Position numbers and translations under genes: made by a program. This document shows, in pieces, positions 34,359 through 43,079 of a DNA stretch of 64,000 nucleotides (positions are counted from its first letter, which is position 1; each line of letters opens with the position of its first letter). The stretch is from Actinocatenispora comari. GTDB taxonomy: Bacteria; Actinomycetota; Actinomycetes; Mycobacteriales; Micromonosporaceae. The DNA is taken from NCBI RefSeq assembly GCF_017312725.1, contig NZ_BOPO01000150.1, positions 62,001 through 126,000 of the forward strand, written 5' to 3'. The notes below the pieces were generated by a model that worked only from the letters and a program-made list of their open reading frames with translations, had not been told where the DNA came from and ran no database searches.

Positions 34359-34702
34359 TTACTGGGCTGTGAGCGCGGCGCGATCGCGGCCGGTGAACTC
34401 GGGCCGAAGGTGTGCGTGGCCGCCGTGGAACAGCGGTGAAGGGATCAGGAAGTCGGCCGCGGCGACGTTCATCGCCACGGGAATATTCCAGACCGCGGCC
34501 AGTCGCAGCACAGCTCGCACGTCAGGATCATGCGATTAGGCTTCCAGTGACTCCCAGGAGAAGACGAGCATATCGACCTCGCCTTGGGTGATCCGGGCAC
34601 CGATCTGCTGATCGCCACCGACCGGCCGGGCCAGGAAGCGTTCGATCGGAATGCCGAGCTCGTACTCGAACAGCTTGCTGCAGACAAAGTACCGGTTGTG
34701 AT
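34359..34702 (-). pseudogene. mgsA: Methylglyoxal synthase remnant
   Basis: Read on the minus strand from about 34702: LNHNRYFVCSKLFEYELGI, FLARPVGGDQQIGARITQGE, VDMLVFSWESLEA, then an in-frame TAA at 34538-34536 where the family has a Pro-rich turn, then [20 protein letters not shown] and [11 protein letters not shown], ending in TAA at 34361. GGDQQIGA and HDPDV carry the catalytic Asp and His/Asp of methylglyoxal synthase. The N-terminal third with the phosphate-binding start is missing and the sigma-factor gene begins there. N-terminal truncation plus a premature stop make it a pseudogene. Confidence 0.8.
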
Positions 34703-35965
34703 TCAGCGGCCCAGGTCGTCGAGTCGGCGCTGGAGCTCGTCACGTTGCACCGGATTGACGGTCAGGGCGATGGCTCGCTGGTAGGCCGCCGCCGCGCCGG
34801 TAGCGCCGGCACGGCGGAGCAGGTCGGCATGGGTGGCGTGCAGCGGCTGGTACTGCCGCAGTGCGGGGTCGGCGAGAAGCGGTTCGAGTAGTACGAGCCC
34901 GGCCCGCGGCCCGGCGGCCAACCCCACGGCTGCGGCGCGGTTGAGGGCGACGACCGATGATGGGGCGAGTCTGGCCAACGCGCCGTACAGGTCGGCGATC
35001 CGAGCCCAGTCGGTCCGGCCGGCCTGCAGCAACTCCGCCGCGATGGCCGCCTCCACCTGGTACCGGCCGGGGCGCCGCAGTTCCAGCGCACGGCGCAGGG
35101 CAGTCGTTCCCGCCGCGATGGCGGCGTCGTCCCAGCAGGCCCGATCCTGTCGCTCCCACGGCACGTACCGCCCGGCCGCATCGACGCGTGCACCCCGGCG
35201 CGCGTCGAGGAGCAGCATCAACGCCAGCAGCCCCCACGTCTCGGGCTGGTCGGGCATCAGCTCGGTCAGGAGCCGGCTGAGCCGGAGCCCCTCGGCGCAG
35301 AGAACGGTGCGTACCAGGTGATCTCCCGGGGTTGCCGAGTAGCCCTCGTTGAAGATCAGGTAGAGCACGTGCAGCACGCCGTCGAGCCGGCCCGCTAACG
35401 CGGTGCGGTCCGGGACCCGGTACCGGACCCGCGCGTCGGCGAGCCGCCGTTTGGCGCGGACGATGCGTTTGCCCATGGTCGGTTCCGCGACCAGGAACGC
35501 GCTGGCGATCTCTGCCGTGGTCAGACCGGCGACCACCCGTAGCGTCAGGGCGATCCGTGCCTCGGTGCCGAGCGCCGGATGGCAGCACGTGAAGATCAGA
35601 CGGAGCCGGTCATCGTCTATCACGTCGTGGGGAACGGCGGGGTGTTCCGCTGTGTCCAGGCGCATCAGCTCGGCCAACCGGGCGGTCCGGTCGGCGCGCG
35701 AGCGGTCCCGGCGAAGCTGGTCGATCGCTCGCCGGCGGGCCGTGACGGTCAGCCAGCCGCCCGGGTTGGGCGGCACTCCGTCCTGACGCCAGACGCGGGT
35801 GGCGGTCGTGAAAGCATCCTGGACCGCGTCCTCCGCCCTGGTGAGATCGCCCAGCTGCCGGACCAGGGTGGCCAGGATCGCGGCCCGCTCTTGCTTGAAC
35901 ACGCGGATCAGCGCCACCGTGCTGGCGTTGCCCGGGTCGTCCGGAGCGCGGCTCGGATCAGGCAT
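34703..35965 (-). CDS. ECF RNA polymerase sigma factor, ECF42-like
   Basis: A 420-residue protein. Sigma region 2 (LIRVFKQERAAILATLVRQLGDLTRAEDAVQDAF), region 4 (GLTTAEIASAFLVAEPTMGKRIVRAKRRL) and a long C-terminal helical/TPR-like extension (GYSATPGDHLVRTVLCAEGLRLSRLL ... WARIADLYGALARL) place it in the ECF42 type. That group lacks an anti-sigma factor and is typically encoded beside a DGPF/YCII protein, as here. The C-terminal extension is thought to control activity. It starts 27 bases after the YCII stop. Confidence 0.9.
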   Translation of the reverse strand: MPDPSRAPDDPGNASTVALIRVFKQERAAILATLVRQLGDLTRAEDAVQDAFTTATRVWRQDGVPPNPGGWLTVTARRRAIDQLRRDRSRADRTARLAELMRLDTAEHPAVPHDVIDDDRLRLIFTCCHPALGTEARIALTLRVVAGLTTAEIASAFLVAEPTMGKRIVRAKRRLADARVRYRVPDRTALAGRLDGVLHVLYLIFNEGYSATPGDHLVRTVLCAEGLRLSRLLTELMPDQPETWGLLALMLLLDARRGARVDAAGRYVPWERQDRACWDDAAIAAGTTALRRALELRRPGRYQVEAAIAAELLQAGRTDWARIADLYGALARLAPSSVVALNRAAAVGLAAGPRAGLVLLEPLLADPALRQYQPLHATHADLLRRAGATGAAAAYQRAIALTVNPVQRDELQRRLDDLGR

Positions 35966-35992
35966 CGGTACTCATCGCACGCCGCATAGCGC

Positions 35993-36352
35993 TCACCGCC
36001 CGGCGGCGGCCGAGGTGGCGTCCAGGATCGCGCGTACCTCCACCGTCCCGCTCGCCGCGGTCGGCATACGAGCCGCGGCGGCGATCGCCTCGTCCAGGCT
36101 CGGGCAGTCCAGCACGTAGTAGCCGACGAGGACCTCCTTGGTGACCGCGTACGGCCCGTCGGTCACCAGTGTCTCGCCGTCCCGGACCCGGACGGTTCGA
36201 GCCGTCTCCGGGGTGTCCAGCGGCCCGTTCGCCACCAGCAGGCCGGCGTCGCGCAGCGTATCGGTCACCTCCTGCCACAGCGGCAGCTGCTCCCAGCGGT
36301 CGGCCTGCGGATCCGGCGGCGAGGCGTGCAGCAGCAACATGTACTCGGGCAT
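35993..36352 (-). CDS. YCII-related (DGPF) domain protein
   Basis: A 119-residue protein from ATG 36352, with GGAGGT upstream. MPEYMLLLHASPPDPQ opens the ferredoxin-like domain, and LVTDGPYAVTKEVLVGYYVLD carries the DGP(F/Y) motif of the family. These small proteins are co-encoded with ECF42 sigma factors; their exact role is unknown. It is the first gene of the two-gene unit with the sigma factor. Confidence 0.88.
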   Translation of the reverse strand: MPEYMLLLHASPPDPQADRWEQLPLWQEVTDTLRDAGLLVANGPLDTPETARTVRVRDGETLVTDGPYAVTKEVLVGYYVLDCPSLDEAIAAAARMPTAASGTVEVRAILDATSAAAGR

Positions 36353-36521
36353 CGTTACCTCCACCTCCGTCCGGGCGTCCCCGCCCGCGCCATGGCGCGG
36401 GCGGTACCGTGTCCAGTTCCGGTACCGGGATCGGCCGCCCACCGATGTGGATCCCGCGAGCGCCCCAAACTCATCGCCGCCCAGGCCGAAACGTCGCCAG
36501 CGACGGCGACGGTGTTTCCGC

Positions 36522-37424
36522 TCAGGCGGGTCCGAGTCGCGGTCCGACCCACGTGGCCAGCTTCCGGATCGCGTCGTCGGCCTCGGGCATGGTGCCGGCG
36601 GCCATCTGGAAGGTGTACAGCTGGTCGGGGAACACGTCGAGGCGAACGTCCACACCGGCCAGGCGGGCGTTCTCGGCGAGCTGGAGGCTTTCACCCAGCA
36701 GCGTCTCGTTGCCGCCCACCTGAACGTAGGTCGGCGGCAGGCCGCGAAGATCGGCGTGGACGGGGCTCACCTGCGGGTCGCCCGGATCGAACGAGCCCAC
36801 GTACAGCGTTGCCAGCGCTTGGACGACTTCCCGGTAGAAGAAGGCTTCCCGGTCACGGTTGGTCTCGAACGTGGTGCTGCTGACCGTCATGTCGACCCAC
36901 GGCGAGATGAGCAGCAGCGCGGCCGGGCCAGGCAATCCCTCCTGCCGTGCGCGCAGCGCCGTCGAGACGGCAAGCCCGCCGCCGAGCGAGTCACCGGCCA
37001 CGGCGATGTTTCGGGCGTCGATCCCCTGCTCGAGCAGCCAACGGTACGCGGTGACCGCATCTTCGGCCGGCACCGGAGCCGGCGCCTGGTGGTACTCCGC
37101 GAGCAGCGCACGAGTACCGCTGGCCTTGGCGAGCTGACCGAACAGCTTGCGGTGGGTGTAGATCGATCCGCTGACCCCACCACCGCCGTGCAGGCAGAGC
37201 AGGACACGATCGTGCACGCATGCGGTGGGGACGGCCCACAGCGCGGGTAGGCCGGCCACCGAGGTCTCGAGGTAGTCGGTGCCTCCCGGTTCGGCCGTGA
37301 GGGTCGGCCAGTACGCCTCGACCCTCGCCCGGACCTCGTCGGGGGCCTGGTCCGGCTTCTCCCGGGCGGCCTCGGTCATGCTTCGCCAGTAGGCCTCGAC
37401 CCGGTTCGGGGTGGTGTCGTTCAT
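36522..37424 (-). CDS. HSL-type alpha/beta hydrolase lacking the usual catalytic His
   Basis: A 300-residue protein of the hormone-sensitive-lipase group: oxyanion motif LCLHGGGGVSGS, nucleophile AGDSLGGGLA, acid region QVGGNETLLGES. The position of the catalytic His (usually H before a V/G-F pair) reads DQLYTFQ, so Tyr stands in for His. Unless a neighbouring His takes over, activity is doubtful. The start overlaps the stop of the SnoaL-like gene (ATGA), so the two are coupled. Confidence 0.8.
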   Translation of the reverse strand: MNDTTPNRVEAYWRSMTEAAREKPDQAPDEVRARVEAYWPTLTAEPGGTDYLETSVAGLPALWAVPTACVHDRVLLCLHGGGGVSGSIYTHRKLFGQLAKASGTRALLAEYHQAPAPVPAEDAVTAYRWLLEQGIDARNIAVAGDSLGGGLAVSTALRARQEGLPGPAALLLISPWVDMTVSSTTFETNRDREAFFYREVVQALATLYVGSFDPGDPQVSPVHADLRGLPPTYVQVGGNETLLGESLQLAENARLAGVDVRLDVFPDQLYTFQMAAGTMPEADDAIRKLATWVGPRLGPA

Positions 37425-37894
37425 CGTGACTCTCCTTCAGCTGGGCGGTTTTCAGCTGGGCGGTTCCTATCCGGGGCCGGGCAGCTGTGGTACGCCTCGA
37501 CGAGCCACCTGTCGCCGTGCCTGGACAGCGTCCAAGTAGCGAGCTCCCACCGAGCGGCATGCGGTTCGGCCTCTCCGGCCAGCGCGGTCGCACTCCGGGT
37601 GACGACGATCGTCACCCGGCTACCGACCGAACGGATGCTCTGCACCGCATGGATACGGCGGGAGCCCTTCAACGGGCCGGCGAAGGCATCTCGCATGGCA
37701 GCACGGATACTCCCCTTACCCTGCAGGAAGGTGCCGGGAAGGCCGACCGTCGCGTCCTCGGCGTACCCCCGGACGAACCGGTCGGCGTCTCCCGCCGCCC
37801 AGGCGTGCGACGACGCCTCGAACAAGGCCGACGCAGCCGCCTCCGCATCGACCGTCGCGGACGGCGCCTGGCGTACCGGTGGATCCGTACTCAT
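37421..37894 (-). CDS. SgcJ/EcaC-type NTF2-like (SnoaL-like) protein
   Basis: A 157-residue protein from ATG 37894 (GAGGAGG upstream). The cone-shaped NTF2-like fold is suggested by LFEASSHAWAAGDADRFVRGY, ATVGLPGTFLQGKGSIRAAM and RWELATWTLSRHGDRWLVEAYH. SgcJ/EcaC proteins are small, mostly uncharacterised and often annotated as oxidoreductases without direct proof. It is coupled to the downstream hydrolase. Confidence 0.78.
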   Translation of the reverse strand: MSTDPPVRQAPSATVDAEAAASALFEASSHAWAAGDADRFVRGYAEDATVGLPGTFLQGKGSIRAAMRDAFAGPLKGSRRIHAVQSIRSVGSRVTIVVTRSATALAGEAEPHAARWELATWTLSRHGDRWLVEAYHSCPAPDRNRPAENRPAEGESR

Positions 37895-38340
37895 CGCGTG
37901 CCTCCTCGCGCTGGGCCCCACGATCCGGCGGCCCCTGCTCAACCAACGCAGCAGCGATGCCGATTTGGACACCCGGCAGCTGGGATGTGGCCGCGGGTGC
38001 GCCGGAGCAGTCGGACGGGCACGTCCAGCGACCAGGGATGGCCACCAGGGACCGTCCCTGCGTTCGTACGCGCACACCTGCAGCCAACAGATCACCGTGA
38101 CACCACCCCGGCCGCAGCGCGTCGTTGGCAAACGTCGCCCTCGCCCGCAACCGCCGCGGCCGATGCTCACCCAACCCGGGCCGGTCATCGAACAGCGAGC
38201 GCGAATCTGCGAGTCACCACGGGCCGGAGGCAGGCGCGGCCTGCCACCGGCCGCGACCGCCGGGCCGGAACGCCGGTCTGCGGAAGGACTCTGCAGCACG
38301 TACTGGCCGGCGGGTGCAGGTGGCGCGAAACCCGGGTCGG
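37895..38340. other. No supported gene
   Basis: About 445 bases between the MerR stop and the SnoaL-like start on the same strand. Frames here are long because of GC bias but have no domain pattern. It should hold the promoter of the SnoaL-like/hydrolase pair. Confidence 0.4.
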
Positions 38341-38757
38341 TCAGTGTCGAGCTCGGTGGGTTGTGGTCGGCGGGATCTCGCAGAGCCGCTGGTCGGAGGT
38401 AAGGTCGTCCAGCGCTGCGTGCAGGGCCTGAAGTCGCGCTCGTACCTCGCTTTCGAGGGCGCGGCGCAGCACACACCAGTCGTCGACGGTGATCCGGCGG
38501 CGCTCGGGCAGGTCTGCCATGAGCTCACGGATCTCCGCAATGGACAGCCCGACCCGCTGCGCCACTCGGATGATCTTGACGATGCACTCCTCGGCCTCGT
38601 AGAAACGGCGTTGGTTGCCGGCAGTACGTTCGCTGACGACCAGCCGGTGCTTCTCGTAGAACCGGATGGCCGACGGCGCGACGCCGGTGCGGTGTGCCAG
38701 CTCGCTGACGGTCAGGGTCGCCTGTCCGCCGTTCCTGGCGAGGGTGGCCGTGGTCAT
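38341..38757 (-). CDS. MerR family transcriptional regulator
   Basis: A 138-residue protein: LTVSELAHRTGVAPSAIRFYEKHRLV, GNQRRFYEAEECIVKIIRVA and a helical dimerisation part. Three Cys residues are present but not in the SoxR CxxCxC cluster pattern. It is divergent from an efflux/reductase/patatin operon whose promoter has the stretched 19-base spacer of MerR-controlled genes, so it is very probably the activator of that operon. The inducer is unknown, perhaps a drug or quinone. Confidence 0.88.
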   Translation of the reverse strand: MTTATLARNGGQATLTVSELAHRTGVAPSAIRFYEKHRLVVSERTAGNQRRFYEAEECIVKIIRVAQRVGLSIAEIRELMADLPERRRITVDDWCVLRRALESEVRARLQALHAALDDLTSDQRLCEIPPTTTHRARH

Positions 38758-38769
38758 CGACGCGCTCCC

Positions 38770-38800
38770 TTGACTTCAACATTTGTTTAACTCCTACCGT
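38770..38800 (+). promoter_or_regulatory. MerR-type promoter with 19-base spacer
   Basis: TTGACT (38770-38775) and TACCGT (38795-38800) are 19 bases apart, too far for unaided sigma-70 but typical of MerR-family targets. A 16-base dyad TTnAACAnnTGTTnAA (38775-38790) lies in the spacer. Transcription would start near 38807, at the GTG start of the MFS gene, so the mRNA would be leaderless. Confidence 0.7.
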
Positions 38801-38807
38801 ACCGGGC

Positions 38808-40199
38808 GTGAGCGAGCTACAGGAAGCGACCGCAGCGCCGGCCCCCATCACCCGGGCAACGTGGGCTGCGGCGTCGGTCATGGCGCTGGGTGGGTTCCTG
38901 GCCAACATGGACGGTTCGATCGTCGCGGTCGGCCTGCGGCACATGCAGGACAGCCTCGGTGTCGGGCTGGCCGAGATCCAATGGGTGGCCACCGCGTACC
39001 TTCTCGGATTGTCGGCCGGGCTGCCGTTCACGCCATGGCTGGCACAGCGACTCGGCACCGGGCGGCTGTGGCTGTGGGCGCTCAGCGGCTTCGTCGCCAC
39101 GTCGGTGCTGTGCGCACTGGCCCCGACCGCCCCTGTCCTGATCGCGGTACGGGCGCTGCAAGGCGTGACCGCCGGCATCCTCGTCGTCGCGGGGCAGACG
39201 CTCATCGGCGAAGTAGTCGGCCCGGCGCGGCTTGGCCGGATGATGGGCACGCTGGGTCTGGTCGTCGGGCTCGCGCCGATCGTCGGGCCGAGCGTCGGTG
39301 GCTTGTTGCTGGCCTGGACATCATGGCCGGCACTGTTCTGGCTCAACGTACCGATCGGTCTCGCCGCGGTCGGGCTCGGCCTGCGTTTGGTGCCGCGCGG
39401 TGCGCACCGAACGCCACCACCGATGGACTGGCAGGGCGCGGTGTTGGTGTCGGTGGGGCTGCCGCTGCTGCTGTACGCGCTCACCGCTCTCGCCGCGCCG
39501 GGCGGTCGGGCAACGCCGGCCGTCCTTGCGGTGCTCGGGGCCGGCGCGACCGCACTGTTCATCCGACGCTCGGCGCGCCTGCCGCATCCGGTGCTGCGGA
39601 TACGGCTCGCTGTCCGGCCGGTGGCGGCGGCGGCCCTGGCCACCGTCCTCAGTGGGGGCGCCAGCATGTTCGCTGCGGTTCTGCTGGTACCGCTGTGGTT
39701 CCAGCTCCAGCTTGGTCAGGACGCGCTCTCGACGGGGCTGCTACTGGCGCCGATGGGCGCGGGCACGACGCTGATCATGCTCGTTGCCGGCCGGCTCACC
39801 GATCGTTACGGGGGCGGCGCCGTCGCCTCGGTCGGCGCACTGATCGTGCTGGCCTGCACCGCGCCACTGCCGTGGCTGGGCGCCGGAACGCCGATGGTCG
39901 CCATGCAGGCCATGCTCGTCGTGCGTGGTGCCGGGCTCGGGCTGGCGATGATGCCGGCGATGACAGCGATGTACGCGTCGGTGTCCACACAGGAGCTGGG
40001 AGACGCGACCGCCCTCGCCAACATCACCATGCGCCTGGGCGGCGCCGCCGGGGGCTCGGCTGTGGTGCTCGTCCTGGCCGCCGCGCGATTCCATGCCGCG
40101 TTCCTCGTACTGGCCGGCATCTGTCTGCTTGCCGCCGCAGCGGCCATCTGGCTCCGCCGCACCGAATCCACCTACTCCCGAAGGGGCCACCCAGCATGA
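38808..40199 (+). CDS. MFS drug efflux transporter, DHA2 (14-TM) type
   Basis: A 463-residue membrane protein with about 14 hydrophobic segments. Motif D1-like FLANMDGSIVAVGLRHMQDSLG, motif A-like region around LAQRLGTGRLW and motif C-like GLVVGLAPIVGPSVGGLLL match EmrB/QacA-type proton antiporters. It would export drugs or toxic metabolites. It is the first gene of a coupled operon (ATGA overlap with the reductase) under the MerR-type promoter. Confidence 0.9.
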   Translation: MSELQEATAAPAPITRATWAAASVMALGGFLANMDGSIVAVGLRHMQDSLGVGLAEIQWVATAYLLGLSAGLPFTPWLAQRLGTGRLWLWALSGFVATSVLCALAPTAPVLIAVRALQGVTAGILVVAGQTLIGEVVGPARLGRMMGTLGLVVGLAPIVGPSVGGLLLAWTSWPALFWLNVPIGLAAVGLGLRLVPRGAHRTPPPMDWQGAVLVSVGLPLLLYALTALAAPGGRATPAVLAVLGAGATALFIRRSARLPHPVLRIRLAVRPVAAAALATVLSGGASMFAAVLLVPLWFQLQLGQDALSTGLLLAPMGAGTTLIMLVAGRLTDRYGGGAVASVGALIVLACTAPLPWLGAGTPMVAMQAMLVVRGAGLGLAMMPAMTAMYASVSTQELGDATALANITMRLGGAAGGSAVVLVLAAARFHAAFLVLAGICLLAAAAAIWLRRTESTYSRRGHPA

Positions 40200-40765
40200 A
40201 CACCACCGCCGACCTGCGTGTCGCAGTCATCGTCGGCAGCGTCCGCGATGGACGATTCGGCACGTACGTAGGGGCCTGGGTCGCCGAGCGACTCGCCGCG
40301 TGGGGCGTGGACGCCGACCCGATCGACCTGGCCGGCGTGACCGTGCCGGCGACGATGATCGACCATCCCGATGTCGCTGCATTCGCTGCACGCATCGATG
40401 CGGCAGAGGCGATCGTGGTGGTCACGCCCGAGTACAACCACAGCTACCCTGGGCCGTTGAAGGCCGCGATCGACACGCTGCGCGACCAGTGGTTCGCCAA
40501 GCCCGTGGCATTCGTCAGCTACGGCGGGCTGGCCGGCGGCCTGCGGGCGGTCGAGGCGCTCCGGCTCGTCTTCGCCGAACTGCACGCCGTCACCATCCGC
40601 GAGACGGTCAGCCTGCACAACCCATGGGGCCCGGCCGCCGACACGAGCACCGCATACCCCGACGCGGCCGCCGACGACGCCCTCCGCCGGATGACCCACC
40701 AGTTGCTGTGGTGGGCCGAAGCCCTCCACCATGCCCGCCGCCGCACCCCGTACCCCGTCGCCTGA
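40196..40765 (+). CDS. NADPH-dependent FMN reductase
   Basis: A 189-residue flavodoxin-like protein. IVGSVRDGRFGTYVGAW binds FMN phosphate, and VVTPEYNHSYPGPLKAAID is the conserved active-site loop, followed by FVSYGGLAGGLRAVEAL. It reduces FMN, quinones or azo/nitro compounds. Coupled to the MFS pump, it probably detoxifies the same class of compound that induces the operon. Confidence 0.9.
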   Translation: MNTTADLRVAVIVGSVRDGRFGTYVGAWVAERLAAWGVDADPIDLAGVTVPATMIDHPDVAAFAARIDAAEAIVVVTPEYNHSYPGPLKAAIDTLRDQWFAKPVAFVSYGGLAGGLRAVEALRLVFAELHAVTIRETVSLHNPWGPAADTSTAYPDAAADDALRRMTHQLLWWAEALHHARRRTPYPVA

Positions 40766-40776
40766 AAGGGCCACAC

Positions 40777-41616
40777 ATGCATCCGCAGAGCACCACCCGC
40801 CGGGCACTCGTACTCGGCGCCGGCGGCGTCGTCGGCACCGCCTGGATGGCGGGCCTCGCCGTTGGCCTACCTGACCATGGCATCGACCTCGCCGACTCTG
40901 ACCTGTTCGTCGGCACGTCCGCCGGTGCGATCATCGGCGCCGTCCTGGCGACCGGTGAGCGGCCCGAGCGCCTCGCCGCCTTGCCACCGACAACCGGTCA
41001 CCCGCACGTACCGGACCCCGCGGTGCTGGCCGAGGTGTTCGCCGTGCTCGCCGAACCCGGCCAGGACGCGACGGTGGCGCGTCGTCGGGTCGGGCAACTC
41101 GCCCGCACGGCGGACGTCGGGGGACCACACACCCAGATCGATCGGATGCGCGGTCTGCTCGGTACCACCCGCTTTCCGGAACGGCTGCTCGTCACCGCCG
41201 TCGACGCCGACACAGGAGAACCGGTGGTCTGGGACCGCGACAGCGGCATACCACTACCTCATGCGGTCGCCGCCAGCACCGCATTCCCCGGCGCCTCGCC
41301 GCCGATCCCGATCGGCGGCCGGTACTACCTGGACGGCGGCCTGCGATCGGCGACCAACGCCGACCTCGCCACCGACGCCGACACGCTGGTCGTTGTCGAA
41401 CCCCTCGCCCACCTGTTCCCGCCCGAACAGCTTCGGCAGGAACTCACCGTGGCTGACGCAACCACCGTCGTCACCCTGCGCCCCGACTCCGCAGCCATCA
41501 TTGCCTTCGGTCCCGACCTGTACGACCGGGCCGTCTGGGCGGACGCCTACCGGGCCGGCACGCGCCAGTCCATCGACGCCGCAGACCGGCTCCGTCACGT
41601 CGGTACCGGCGGGTAA
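40777..41616 (+). CDS. Patatin-like phospholipase family protein
   Basis: A 279-residue protein. ATG 40777 follows GAAAGGG. The oxyanion loop is LVLGAGGVVGTAWMAG, the nucleophile is in GTSAGAIIG and the dyad Asp in YYLDGGLRSATNADLA. It is an acyl hydrolase of the patatin fold, cytoplasmic as no signal peptide is seen. It lies 11 bases after the reductase and is the third gene of the MerR-controlled operon. Confidence 0.9.
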   Translation: MHPQSTTRRALVLGAGGVVGTAWMAGLAVGLPDHGIDLADSDLFVGTSAGAIIGAVLATGERPERLAALPPTTGHPHVPDPAVLAEVFAVLAEPGQDATVARRRVGQLARTADVGGPHTQIDRMRGLLGTTRFPERLLVTAVDADTGEPVVWDRDSGIPLPHAVAASTAFPGASPPIPIGGRYYLDGGLRSATNADLATDADTLVVVEPLAHLFPPEQLRQELTVADATTVVTLRPDSAAIIAFGPDLYDRAVWADAYRAGTRQSIDAADRLRHVGTGG

Positions 41617-41664
41617 AGCCCTTGGTTGCCACGGGCCCGCGCCGAGCACTCTGTTCCGCAACAT

Positions 41665-41790
41665 GCCTCGGGCAACAAGGAAGGTAGCCGAGAGCTGCCG
41701 GAGCTCTCGCGGACGTTCGAGCATCAATGCCGCGGAATTTCGCCCAGTGCCAAGCGATGTCGCGCGCTCGCGGGCACGGCTCGGGCACCA
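41665..41790 (+). repeat. Dispersed intergenic repeat, copy C
   Basis: This runs from GCCTCGGGCAACAAGGAAGGTAGCC to CGGGCACGGCTCGGGCACCA, with the CGCCCAGTGCCAAGCGATG block near its middle. It shares start, middle and end blocks with copy B. It lies between the patatin gene and a broken MFS gene. Confidence 0.6.
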
Positions 41791-41913
41791 GAGCCAGGAG
41801 TCAGGTCGTTCTGAGTCCCCCAGAGCGAGAAATGGGGCACGGCCACACGGTGAGATGCCCCGAGCACGAGGGCGCAACCAGCGAGGGTCGAGGGCAGTAC
41901 TGCCACTCCCAAA

Positions 41914-42107
41914 CTAGTTGTTCGGCCGACCACCGCGAAGCTCGCGCACCGTGATCAGCGACTCGACCGTCGATCCGGCCAGCTCCAGCGTCGCGCTCGA
42001 CGACGGGGATGGCGGTCAGCGCGGTCGCCACCACCAGGATGTCGAGTACCACCATGAACGAGCCGAGCGAAGTCAGCGCGAGCGTCCACCCGCGGCGTGC
42101 GGCTCAC
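41914..42107 (-). pseudogene. MFS transporter N-terminal fragment
   Basis: GTG 42107 overlaps the stop of the NmrA-type gene (GTGA). After a one-base shift the minus strand reads RGWTLALTSLGSFMVVLDIL and VVATALTAI, the first membrane helix and motif D1 of a DHA2-type transporter. Homology then stops and the frame ends at TAG 41914. Only about one tenth of the gene is left. It was probably the second gene of an operon with the NmrA-type protein. Confidence 0.6.
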
Positions 42108-42988
42108 CGGGCCGATCCCGTGAATTCCTCGGCATGGGCGCTGGCGAACTGGGCGAAGTGGGTCGGTGTCACGCCGAAGGTGCGGTGCGCGGCGAGCTCG
42201 ACCCGGGCGATCGGTGTGCGGTGACGTTCCCGGAACTGCTCGTCGAACAGGTCCACGACGTGTGGCGGTAGTCCGGCCGCGGCGTAGCGGCGCCGCTGCT
42301 CCTCGAACGTGACTTCCACGTATCGGAACGTGGCGCCGGTAGCCGCCGAGACGCGGTCAGCCACCTCCGCCATGGTCAACGCCTCCGGGCCGGTGATGTC
42401 GTACGCCTTGTTCTCGTGGCCGTCCGTGGTGAGCACCCCCACGGCGATCTCGGCGACATCGGCCAGGTCGACCGGCGACAGCTGACCAGCGCCCAGCGGC
42501 ATCACCAGCTCCCGGGTCGTGACATCGAAGCCGGTCACCGAGCTCGGGAGGTAGTTCTGCATGAACTGGCTGGGTCGCAGATGGGTCCAGGCGAGCCCGG
42601 AGCGTTCCAGATAACGCTCGATCTGGCCGTGCCACCGGGTGCCTCGGAATACCTCCTGATCGAAGCCGACGCCGGCTTCGCGGCCGGAGTACTTCACGAT
42701 GTGCGGCACTCCGGCCGCCTGGGCGGCGTCGATGAAGCTCAGCTGGGTGTCGACCATCTCCTCTCGCGGCGAGGAGATCAGCAGCGCGCGCTTCACACCC
42801 TCCAGCGCGGGGCCAAGCGTCGCGGCGCGGCGCAGATCGCCGGCGACGACCGTGACGCCCGGCAGTTCGGCCAGCCACGGCACCCGCGCCGGATCGCGGA
42901 CCACCGCCCGCACCGGCGCGCCCCGGCGAGCGAACGCGCGTACGACGGCAGAACCAGCTTTGCCTGCCGCACCGGTAACCAGAATCAT
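42104..42988 (-). CDS. NmrA-like NAD(P)-binding protein (atypical SDR)
   Basis: A 294-residue protein. Two adjacent ATG codons (42991, 42988) follow AGGAGG; the second is at the better distance. MILVTGAAGKAGSAVVRAFARRGAPVRAVVRDP is the Rossmann start of the NmrA/HSCARG group, which senses or uses NAD(P)H. VAGDLRRAATLGPALEGVKRALLISS and HLRPSQFMQNYLP are further family features. There is no clear YxxxK pair. It may act as a redox-sensing oxidoreductase. An upstream regulator is not present. Confidence 0.85.
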   Translation of the reverse strand: MILVTGAAGKAGSAVVRAFARRGAPVRAVVRDPARVPWLAELPGVTVVAGDLRRAATLGPALEGVKRALLISSPREEMVDTQLSFIDAAQAAGVPHIVKYSGREAGVGFDQEVFRGTRWHGQIERYLERSGLAWTHLRPSQFMQNYLPSSVTGFDVTTRELVMPLGAGQLSPVDLADVAEIAVGVLTTDGHENKAYDITGPEALTMAEVADRVSAATGATFRYVEVTFEEQRRRYAAAGLPPHVVDLFDEQFRERHRTPIARVELAAHRTFGVTPTHFAQFASAHAEEFTGSAR

Positions 42989-43079
42989 CATGTCCTCCTG
43001 TCGAATGCCGCACTCGGCGGCAGATCCGTTCCGTGCTGAGCCGCGCTCCGCGACTCCGACGGGCGTCGCCGCCGCGACG

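Noticed and set aside
38341-38757. Calling this MerR protein SoxR
   Set aside because: The CxxCxC iron-sulfur cluster pattern of SoxR is absent, although the regulated promoter has the same 19-base spacing.
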